NCBI GenBank assembly: GCA_027064745.1
Contig: JAMOPD010000226.1
Coordinates: forward strand, 1-11,517
Source: Thermococcaceae archaeon
GTDB taxonomy: Archaea; Methanobacteriota_B; Thermococci; Thermococcales; Thermococcaceae
Direction of reading: 5' to 3'
DNA: 11,517 bases
Shown: positions 6,221 to 11,517 of the stretch, piece by piece
Position numbering within the stretch: position 1 is the stretch's first letter
Layout of the letters: each line of letters opens with the position of its first letter
The notes under the pieces: generated by a model
The model's input: the letters and a program-made list of their open reading frames with translations, nothing else
What the model was told of the DNA's origin: nothing
Database searches by the model: none
Position numbers and translations under genes: made by a program

Positions 6221-6945
6221 CTACCCCGTCACACCCTGAATATCAACATCCTCCAGCTCTCCTATTCTCCTCTTTACCCATTGGCCTCTTTTAAGGTGAG
6301 TTCGGGTGAAACCTGCTCCCGACGTAGCGAGCACGTAGGTCATGAACACCAGGCACACTTACAGAGCTCAAAATGATGACCTGACCTGTTAGATATCCCA
6401 GATTCTCCAGGATTATACTGAAGGCAACTTTAACGAGGAAAAATGCAACTATCAAACCTGCTAGTGCATCCCCATATTCAAAGCCCAGCTTTTGGACTCC
6501 CAATCCAAAGAGAACAGCAACACTGCTGAGGGCATAGCTTCTGTGGTGGTATGCATCTGCTATATCTAACTGTTGAGCTTTTTGCCCACGTATATGGAGT
6601 ACCTCGCCATTGCCTCTTTGGAGAGAATGGAAAGGATGGAATTTACCCCTATGGTACTTTTATGGAGTATCCTGAAAACAGCGTCCCTCCCTATTTCATA
6701 TGCAACTATCAGAAGAGCAACACCTATTAAAAAGGCCACCAGCGGCTCAAAACGGGAATGACCGAAGGGATGGATTTCATCAGGAGGTTTTGAGGAAATC
6801 CTTATCCCAATGATGCTTATGATGACATCAATAGATTCCATCAGAAATCAGGGCGATGCTTGACTGCAAAAAGTCAATTAGAAGCTTGAGCACTGAAAGA
6901 AGGATATACCGTCCGGGATTAGAAATCCGAACTTTATTAAATTTT
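6221..6945 (-). pseudogene. Cation diffusion facilitator (CDF) transporter, heavily decayed
   Basis: Pieces of one CDF zinc/iron/manganese exporter lie in order on the minus strand but in different frames. First is an N-terminal helix ending SSIALISDGI (about 6842-6910). After a frameshift near 6838-6843 comes a stretch with SSKPPDEIHPFGHSRFEPL and helix LVAFLIGVALLIVAYEIGRD (6566-6841). After a TAG and a small deletion comes ADAYHHRSYALSSVAVLFGL, continuing to SVPGVHDLRARYVGSRFH (6291-6560). A second shift and deletion lead to a tail reading WVKRRIGELEDVDIQGVTG that ends at TAG 6221-6223. The metal-binding HxxxD of helix 5, normally HHRSD, reads HHRSY here (Tyr codon 6534-6536). Intact members have about 290 residues; this locus has lost well over 100 bp. 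No start codon is evident; a TATA-like TTTAATAAA lies near 6936-6944. It converges on the glycosidase-like gene with 3 nt between stops. Confidence 0.88.
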
Positions 6946-6989
6946 CTAGATTTGTTAGGAACCCCTAATTTCAATATAGGACAAAAGGA

Positions 6990-7050
6990 GACGGTCAGAC
7001 CGTCACTCCATCATCACGAGCCTCAGGCAAGGCTGAAGTCATCATCCCAA
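6990..7050 (-). ncRNA. C/D box sRNA, dual guide for 16S rRNA 2'-O-methylation
   Basis: Read on the minus strand from 7045 down: box C ATGATGA (7045-7039), 12-nt guide CTTCAGCCTTGC (7038-7027), box D' CTGA (7026-7023), 6-nt spacer, box C' TGATGA (7016-7011), 12-nt guide TGGAGTGACGGT (7010-6999), box D CTGA (6998-6995). Two 12-nt guides between consensus boxes is the standard archaeal layout. The D' guide pairs over 11 bp with GCAAGGCUGAA of archaeal 16S rRNA (h27 region). The D guide pairs over 11 bp with CCGUCACUCCA, just after the universal ACACCGCC sequence in h44. By the box-plus-five rule the modified bases would be about G902 and U1406 (E. coli numbering, reckoned from universal primer sites). 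rRNA sequences are recalled, not searched. A minus-strand TATA-like element lies about 25 nt upstream. Bound by L7Ae, Nop5 and fibrillarin in the known family. Confidence 0.9.
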
Positions 7051-7065
7051 GAAAAGTATGAGGAG

Positions 7066-7078
7066 GGATTTAAAAGGC
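7066..7078 (-). promoter_or_regulatory. TATA-like element for the C/D box sRNA
   Basis: On the minus strand the sequence reads CCTTTTAAATCC. Its centre (about 7071) is 25 nt before the first bases of the sRNA (about 7046-7050), the spacing expected for an archaeal TATA box. Confidence 0.5.
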
Positions 7079-7252
7079 TTGCTCAGAGATCACCTTTCCT
7101 TCCTCATCAATCGGTTCGCCCATCACTCATCATCGCAGTTGGAAATTCTCCCCATAGCTTAAAGGGTTTGCCATTACCGTTGGTATGTTACCTTCTTTAT
7201 CAACTTTTGTTATTGAGAATATGCTCCTGCTTGCCGTTTATCAGCCTCATCA
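7072..7252 (-). pseudogene. Remnant of an unidentified minus-strand gene
   Basis: Directly after the TasA-like gene, one minus-strand frame reads SIFSITKVDKEGNIPTVMAN, then PLSYGENFQLR, two TGA codons in tandem, then VMGEPIDEEGKVISEQAF and a TAA. The composition looks like protein, but two stops break it and no proper start remains. A separate GTG/ATG start overlapping the TasA-like stop (GTGATG, about 7247-7253) runs only 16-18 codons before its own stop. The parent family is not recognised. If real, it was a second gene of the same transcription unit as the TasA-like gene. The final codons overlap the sRNA promoter element. Confidence 0.35.
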
Positions 7253-7849
7253 CTGTTCTGCATAGATTTTGAGGGCGATTTTGGAGATATCTGTCTGGCA
7301 TTCATTCCCCGCATTCTCTGAAAGCTTGAGGGATATTGAAACCTGCACTGAGCTGCCTTCCTTCAGTTTTCCGCTGAAGAGTGTTATCTTGGTGTTGTTA
7401 AGTTCTGCAAGCGTCTTGCCCACATAGTCATCCAGAGATGTCGTCTGTCCGTTATGTTTGACCTCAAAGCTTGTTATCACAATATTCCTGCTTAGTTCCC
7501 CGGTGTCAGGTGTATTGTCAACCAGTGCCTCTGCTCCCGAAAGCTCGCCCTTCTCGGCATCTGTGATGTTGAAGGTCATGGAAATCCTGGAAACTGGATA
7601 ATCCCCCCGGTTCTTTATGTAAAAACTGATTGTCTTTTCCTCACCGGGTTTAAGATTTGAGAATTCGAACAGCCTGTAATCGTCATAGTATCTGCTACCA
7701 TCCCTGCTTATTCCTATATCAAACTCTCCTGTGGAGATTTCATTTCCCGTGGATGTGGCAACATCCGTGAAGTATGAGACTCCAACTTTAATTCCCCCGA
7801 CAAACAGGAGCATAGACATTCCCACTGCTACCAGCCAGAGTCGTTTCAT
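7250..7849 (-). CDS. Secreted TasA/camelysin-like protein with SipW-type signal peptide
   Basis: 199 residues from ATG 7849, chosen because GGTGGT sits four bases upstream; GTG 7858 would overlap that site. The N-terminus MKRLWLVAVGMSMLLFVGGI is a signal/transmembrane segment. It is followed by VSYFTDVATSTGNEISTGEF, the YF(S/T)D...N.(F/I)..G pattern of SipW-dependent exported proteins such as TasA, CalY/camelysin and related archaeal proteins. The rest is a single beta-rich domain: NLKPGEEKTISFYIKNRGDYP resembles the Ig-like strand that follows 'pGd' turns in this group, and it ends KIYAEQ. These proteins are surface or fibre-forming in bacteria; the archaeal role is not established. The lack of a membrane anchor after cleavage suggests release or self-assembly outside. 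It appears intact amid pseudogenes. The gene that followed it has decayed. Confidence 0.8.
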   Translation of the reverse strand: MKRLWLVAVGMSMLLFVGGIKVGVSYFTDVATSTGNEISTGEFDIGISRDGSRYYDDYRLFEFSNLKPGEEKTISFYIKNRGDYPVSRISMTFNITDAEKGELSGAEALVDNTPDTGELSRNIVITSFEVKHNGQTTSLDDYVGKTLAELNNTKITLFSGKLKEGSSVQVSISLKLSENAGNECQTDISKIALKIYAEQ

Positions 7850-7887
7850 ATGTACCACCTTCAGGAGTTATTATATGAAGTTCCACC

Positions 7888-7908
7888 TTAATACTTTATA
7901 TGTTTTTC
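7888..7908 (-). promoter_or_regulatory. Probable promoter of the TasA-like gene
   Basis: On the minus strand CCGAAAAACATATAAAGTATT combines a purine-rich BRE-like flank with a TATAAAG core about 45-50 nt before ATG 7849. Transcription would start near 7870 and leave a leader holding the GGTGGT site. Confidence 0.45.
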
Positions 7909-7909
7909 G

Positions 7910-8235
7910 GTTATTTAAAAGTAAAATAGCCACGTTCTTTTTGCCCTTTGCAATTCTATTTATGTTTCTTAATTCACTTTTTAGGAGTTACACAAACACA
8001 ACAGAGAAAGAACTGACGTTTACGAAAATAAATAGATTTACGGTCTACTGAACGTGATCTTAGATCATTAGGAATAATACTACACTACAAAGGCAAAGGA
8101 AGTTACTGTGGTCGCAGTGGTGATTCAGGTGACACTAACTTTAAGCGTAAGTTAAATTTATTAAAATTAAAGTAATACCGTATAGATTAGACACAACATT
8201 CAAACATTTCGAAAGGACATTTAGTACAAAAATGA
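7910..8235. other. Intergenic stretch without recognisable genes
   Basis: No coding frame with family resemblance is seen on either strand. It holds an exact 13-bp palindrome TGATCT-T-AGATCA at 8055-8067. It also holds a TATA-like AAATTTATTAAAAT near 8154-8167 that could have been the promoter of the decayed plus-strand gene set starting about 8236. Confidence 0.5.
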
Positions 8236-8392
8236 GATATTCCTAGTAGGGACAGAACTCCAGTTATGAACGAGCTGGTACTCTTCTACGTGATTAAAGG
8301 ACATCATCGAAGCAGAAATTCATGAAACTGGCAGGGTAATCGTTAGATGTAACGCCAAAACTTGAAAAAAGGCTGAGCTGAGCAAGGGGTGA
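8236..8392 (+). pseudogene. Remnant of unknown gene A (3' part)
   Basis: Two protein-like pieces occur in adjoining frames. DIPSRDRTPVMNELVLFYVI begins at 8236, and DIIEAEIHETGRVIVRCNAK begins at 8300. The second piece meets an in-frame TGA at 8363-8365 and then continues KKAELSKG to TGA 8390-8392. The final TGA overlaps the GTG of the next reading frame by 4 nt (GTGA), the layout of a functional archaeal operon. I recognise no family. The 5' end is not identifiable. Confidence 0.4.
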
Positions 8393-8626
8393 TAGGCGAG
8401 AGAGTTTATCTACACAGAGAGAAGAATCAAGGAGCTTTAATCACGCTTTGTAGTACTAGTAATGGGAAGACAGTGTATACAAAGGTGAAACACATACATG
8501 TCCTGAACTATGGGGGCAGAATAATCTGGAACAACTTGGATTTTGAATTAAATATTAATATTGAGGAAACAACTAACCTTGGAGGAGGCAATTGAGAGAG
8601 TTGGTGTTTTTGAGGTGGTTCAATAA
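8389..8626 (+). pseudogene. Remnant of unknown gene B (about 78 aa, frameshifted)
   Basis: GTG 8389 opens a frame reading VIGERVYLHRE, then after a disturbed stretch KTVYTKVKHIHVLNYGGRII and WNNLDFELNINIEE. In that frame it ends at TGA 8593-8595. Shifting frame near 8571-8578 gives TLEEAIERVGVFEVVQ and a TAA at 8624-8626, which reads as a natural C-terminus. Loss of frame also seems likely around 8425-8455. The start overlaps gene A by 4 nt and the end abuts the DUF4258-like gene, so this was the middle of a coupled set. Family not recognised. It might still encode a shortened product, but the intact continuation in another frame argues for decay. Confidence 0.5.
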
Positions 8627-8860
8627 AAAGAATCGATCTTTAGAGTATATGCACCTAAAGAGACTGAAAGACAAAAACTCTAAGAAACTCCGTAGTTCAT
8701 GCTGTTAACTATCAGATCACATCATAATAGACTACTTGGGGAGAAAAAGTTGCTCAAGATGTTCTGAGCAAGAAGTTGGTCTTCATAAAGAGATGAAGGA
8801 TGAGAGATTGATCATCACAGCATATATAACTTCCAAAATCAAGAAATACACAAGGGGTGA
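8623..8860 (+). pseudogene. DUF4258-like (putative toxin) gene, frameshifted
   Basis: Fragments fit DUF4258 order. H-LKRLKDKN at about 8652-8677 corresponds to the HxxxRxxxR region. VVHAVNY then DHIIIDYLGRK follow (about 8692-8747). After one extra A in the A5 run (8744-8748) comes VAQDVLSKKLVFIK, and after another shift RLIITAYITSKIKKY (about 8805-8850), the typical DUF4258 ending. The likely original start is at 8623-8625, now ATA, behind GAGGTGG. The original stop is probably TGA 8858-8860, missed today by a one-base shift, so the frame now runs on into the following DUF2283 gene. DUF4258 proteins are small RelE-like putative toxins often encoded next to DUF2283. Family match is from memory of the consensus. 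Confidence 0.65.
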
Positions 8861-8864
8861 GAAA

Positions 8865-9010
8865 ATGGAGATAACGTATGATTCAAACCATGATGTTATG
8901 TGCATCAGGTCTAGAGAGGTAAAAATAGTTGACACCATCAAGATCGTAGAGGGGTGTTCATAAACGTTGAGAAAAATAGGATAATAAAGAATTTTGTTAA
9001 TAATGATTAG
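8865..9010 (+). pseudogene. DUF2283-like (putative antitoxin) gene with one-base frameshift
   Basis: ATG 8865 follows a strong GGGGTGAG site. The frame reads MEITYDSNHDVMCIRSREVK then IVDTIKIVEG, very like the DUF2283 pattern (M-I-Y-D...D-YI...T..I..G). It ends prematurely at TAA 8961-8963. One added base in the G4 run at 8951-8954 restores VFINVEKNRIIKNFVNND and a stop at TAG 9008-9010, giving a DUF2283 of about 48 residues, the normal size. A single homopolymer deletion therefore explains the break. It is the downstream partner of the DUF4258-like remnant. Confidence 0.7.
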
Positions 9011-9079
9011 GTGAGAGGTTTAGATTCTTTATAGACCATAGTTTTAAGTGGGACGTATAATCAAAACGGGTGGTTCAGT

Positions 9080-9939
9080 ATGGGAATTGCAATAATAGGA
9101 GCAGAATACCAACTTGGAAGCTATTTGATTAATGCACTTGGAGAAGAAGCAATTCCTTCAACCCATGAGGAATTAGATGTTATAGACATGGAAGATCTGA
9201 ATATCCTAAAAGAATTTCAGTTGAATATGATTATCAACATCCCACCGTATCTCAAGACATGCAAATGCAACGAGAATCCAGAAAAAACTTTTCTCGTTAA
9301 CGTCGTTGAGATGTTGAATATTACCAAGGACACAGAAGAAATTGGTGCTATCAGGAGTTACATAACTAACTACATCTTTGAGGGAGAGAAAGGAAAGCTG
9401 AATACCGGAGAAGATGCTCTAAACCTAATAAGCATCTATAAGACAAGCAAGCTCACCGGGGGAGTTTTCACGAGGAACTACCCTGACAGATACTATATTA
9501 TCAAAGTAGCCAGTTCACTCAGTGTTGCTGGAGCAAATGGAAAAGGTGGAAACCTCGCTAACTGGGTGATTGAGAAGGCCAGAAAGGGCGAGAAACTCAG
9601 GATAATAAACGACCATGTGATGAGCCCAACCTATACCCCCCAAGGTGACGAGCGCACTTGCAAATTCCTTCAGAATTCAGCCGAAGTCTGGAGGTCTACC
9701 ACATGGTAAATGAAGGCTTTTGCTTGTGGTATGAGTCCACCAAGGCCATATTCGGAATCCTAGGCTGGAACCAGCTAGTGAGGAGGCCAAGATTCTCAGC
9801 TCTAGAGAACAAGATGCTTCACAACCTTGGTCCGAGAATGATGGAGTGGAGAGCTAAATTAAGAGAGCATTTAAACGAAATAAAGCTCCTTCAAACTAGC
9901 AGAGATCAACACAAGCAAACAGGGGATTCAAATGGATGA
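9080..9939 (+). pseudogene. rmlD: dTDP-4-dehydrorhamnose reductase (rmlD/rfbD), frameshifted and degenerate
   Basis: Two frames together give one RmlD, the NADPH-dependent last step of dTDP-L-rhamnose synthesis. Frame 1 (9080-9709, 209 aa) starts MGIAIIGAEYQLGSYLINAL, carries ENPEKTFLVN, the Y-x-x-x-K pair (Y120, K124), RYYIIKVAS and IINDHVMSPTY, then turns to nonsense after about 9655. The C-terminal part resumes in another frame at about 9690 with VYHMVNEGF, WYESTKAIFGILGWN, and RPRFSALENKMLHNLG to TGA 9937-9939. Substitutions also hit key sites. The Gly-rich nucleotide motif reads GAEYQLG instead of GxxGQLG. The usual STDYVFDG reads ITNYIFEG, shortened and without its Asp. About 15 residues seem to be missing after GWN. 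GGGTGGTT precedes the ATG and a TATA-like CTTTATAG lies at about 9025-9033. The frame overlaps the flippase start by 8 nt. Confidence 0.87.
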
Positions 9940-11476
9940 AGTAAATCAAGCACTCCACAAAATAGCCAGAGGAACAGGGATAATCTTCATGGGTACAATA
10001 ATCTCAATGACGCTGGGGTTTGCAAGCAGAACACTTCTCGCGAGATTCTTTTCAACATCTCAGTACGGTGTGTTCAACCTCGCACTAACTATTTTTAGCA
10101 TAAATCTCACAGTGGCAACATTAGGCCTTCCAGCTGCGTTGCCAAGGGAGATTGGATTCTACAGGAAAAAAGACCCAAGCAAGATGGAGAGCATAATCTC
10201 AACATCACTCGTCATTGTCACTATAAGTAGCACCCTAGGTGCCCTGATTTTGGCCCTAGCCTCCGGAGACATTGCGGGGGTGTTTCAAGAGCCCCGCCTT
10301 AACTCAAGCCTGAGGATATTGGCACTCGCTCTGCCGTTTTCCGCTTTGACTGGCGTACTGATTGCAATCTCCCAGGGATTTGGCAGGGTCCGAGAAAAGG
10401 TGTACTTTCAAAATATAATATACCCCCTACTGTGGCTAACGTTGGTTGAATTGCTTGTAGGTTTCAGTTTTCCATTTGAATGGGTTTTCTATGCATACAT
10501 AACTGCTCAAATATTGAGATTTCTGACCATGATGATCGATATAAACAGACTCAAACTTATCCGTATACAGCCTCGATTCAACATTCAAATAGGAAAACAG
10601 CTGATTCTCTTTTCGATACCCCTTTTCATGAGTGGAATCCTTTCATTCATCATGAACTGGACGGACACATTGATGCTGGGATATTACAAAAACTCTGAGG
10701 TAGTGGGAATTTATAATGCAGCTACACCCCTAGCAAGGTTAATCCCGGTGTTCCTGAATTCTGCTGCATTTTTATACTCCCCCATTGCTGCTCAGTTGTA
10801 CGCTCAGAGAAAAATCGGCGAGATAAAACGACTCTATCAAGTTCTAACAAAGTGGATATTCATGTTGACCCTCCCAATTTTTAGTGTAATGTTTCTCTTT
10901 CCGGAGGCCACAATAAACTTCCTATTCAGTTCTAAGTATGCCCAAGCAGCACCTGCTCTTCAGATACTATCTTTTGGTTTTATGTTTCACACAATTTTGG
11001 GGCTAAACGGAACAAGCATAATAGTTATGGGGAAGACAAGGTTTTTCATGATAGCCAATTTTATTTCGGCAGGCCTGAATATAATACTAAATACATTATT
11101 AATCCCCCAATATGGCGCTAATGGAGCCGCATTAGCAACAGCTGTTTCGTATCTGACTGTCAATATCTTGAATTCGACAAAGTTGTACAAAATTACAAAG
11201 ATTCATCCATTTTATCGCAATTACAACAAGGTTATGTTTACATGCATAACCACATTAATTTTGTTCAGAATTATGATAAGATTCCACTCAAAAAACCTAA
11301 ACTTACTATGGCTTGGGTTTATAGAGGGGTTGTTAATCTTGATTTGGATTATATTAGTAATCATCAATAAAAGTATAGACAAAGAAGATATTGAACTAAT
11401 ATTAGCAATAGAACGGAGCACTGGAATTAGACTAGATAAAATAAGGGAAATCTTGAAAAAGCTAACAAGATTATAG
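9932..11476 (+). CDS. Wzx-like polysaccharide flippase (polysaccharide biosynthesis protein, MOP superfamily)
   Basis: 514 residues with about 14 hydrophobic helices, the usual size and shape of Wzx/RfbX O-unit flippases (PF01943). The N-terminal signature is clear: GTGIIFMGTIISMTLGFASR, LLARFFSTSQYGVFNLALTI, then LGLPAALPREI. The second half has RLIPVFLNSAAFLYSPIAAQ and a helix pair near LIPQYGANGAALATAVSYLT, typical of the MVF/MATE-related fold. It moves lipid-linked oligosaccharides across the cytoplasmic membrane for surface glycan, exopolysaccharide or N-glycan assembly. ATG 9932 is preceded by a modest AGGGGATT site and overlaps the end of the rmlD frame by 8 nt, so translation may originally have been coupled to it. 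It ends with a cytosolic tail of about 30 residues (IDKEDIELILAIERSTGIRL). It appears intact although the gene before it is broken. Confidence 0.9.
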   Translation: MDEVNQALHKIARGTGIIFMGTIISMTLGFASRTLLARFFSTSQYGVFNLALTIFSINLTVATLGLPAALPREIGFYRKKDPSKMESIISTSLVIVTISSTLGALILALASGDIAGVFQEPRLNSSLRILALALPFSALTGVLIAISQGFGRVREKVYFQNIIYPLLWLTLVELLVGFSFPFEWVFYAYITAQILRFLTMMIDINRLKLIRIQPRFNIQIGKQLILFSIPLFMSGILSFIMNWTDTLMLGYYKNSEVVGIYNAATPLARLIPVFLNSAAFLYSPIAAQLYAQRKIGEIKRLYQVLTKWIFMLTLPIFSVMFLFPEATINFLFSSKYAQAAPALQILSFGFMFHTILGLNGTSIIVMGKTRFFMIANFISAGLNIILNTLLIPQYGANGAALATAVSYLTVNILNSTKLYKITKIHPFYRNYNKVMFTCITTLILFRIMIRFHSKNLNLLWLGFIEGLLILIWIILVIINKSIDKEDIELILAIERSTGIRLDKIREILKKLTRL

Positions 11477-11493
11477 TCAGCTAAACACGAACG

Positions 11494-11515
11494 AAATACG
11501 ATTACATTTATTAAG
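11494..11515 (+). promoter_or_regulatory. Possible promoter of the next gene
   Basis: GAAATACGATTACATTTATTAAG has an A-rich flank followed by a TATA-like TTTATTAA, just after the flippase stop. The gene it would serve lies outside the window. Confidence 0.25.
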
Positions 11516-11517
11516 TG

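Noticed and set aside
7085..7135. A second C/D box sRNA candidate on the minus strand (ATGATGA ... TGATGA ... CTGA)
   Set aside because: The D' box would be CCGA with almost no spacer to C', and the C'-D distance is 17 nt instead of about 12. The same bases read as a protein-like remnant frame (GEPIDEEGKVIS).
6966..7140. CRISPR-like look of the repeated CATCA/TCATCA words
   Set aside because: No repeat unit of 24 nt or more at regular spacing; the TCATCA words at 7011 and 7039 are the complements of sRNA boxes C' and C.
6856..7272. 138-codon plus-strand frame across the CDF upstream region and the sRNA
   Set aside because: Low-complexity Leu/Ser/His-rich text with no RBS; it runs antisense through the sRNA and the TasA-like gene end.

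Overview
The window looks like chromosomal DNA from a hyperthermophilic archaeon of the order Thermococcales (Pyrococcus/Thermococcus). The evidence is: GGTGA-type ribosome binding sites, archaeal BRE/TATA-like promoters, frequent AGA/AGG/ATA codons, an MfnA-type aspartate decarboxylase, a DUF131 membrane protein, and a canonical archaeal dual-guide C/D box sRNA. Genus and species cannot be fixed from the sequence alone.

Left part (1-3.86 kb), intact genes. On the minus strand a HAD phosphatase-like gene (103-804) is followed 27 nt later by the first 25 codons of a probable polyprenol/diacylglycerol-kinase-family membrane protein that runs off the left edge. The divergent intergenic region (805-980) contains a 67-69 bp element with 10-bp terminal inverted repeats flanked by an 8-bp direct repeat, resembling a tiny MITE or a solo IS6-type end pair. 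To the right, on the plus strand, a tightly coupled cluster encodes a DUF131 two-helix membrane protein, an easily missed 58-codon GTG-start gene, and a CPA2-type Na+/H+ antiporter. It is followed by mfnA (L-aspartate/L-tyrosine decarboxylase, probably making beta-alanine for CoA).

Middle (3.9-6.2 kb). One large secreted protein with a signal peptide, a TIM-barrel-like N-terminal part, a glutamine-amidotransferase-like middle domain and a C-terminal beta domain. The layout recalls GH42-type glycoside hydrolases. Its real start is probably ATG 3950, behind its own TATA box and RBS.

Right-middle (6.2-9.9 kb) is a gene graveyard. It holds a cation diffusion facilitator pseudogene (minus), a probable remnant of another minus-strand gene, four overlapping decayed plus-strand genes (the last two a DUF4258/DUF2283 toxin-antitoxin-like pair), and a frameshifted rmlD (dTDP-4-dehydrorhamnose reductase). 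Two apparently functional items sit inside it. One is a C/D box sRNA on the minus strand (about 6990-7050) whose two 12-nt guides match 16S rRNA at the h27 region and at the decoding-site region of h44. The other is an intact gene for a SipW-type-signal, TasA/camelysin-like secreted protein (7250-7849, minus).

Right end (9.93-11.48 kb). An intact Wzx-like polysaccharide flippase, overlapping the end of the rmlD pseudogene by 8 nt, suggests the window enters a surface-glycan locus that has lost at least part of its deoxysugar pathway here.
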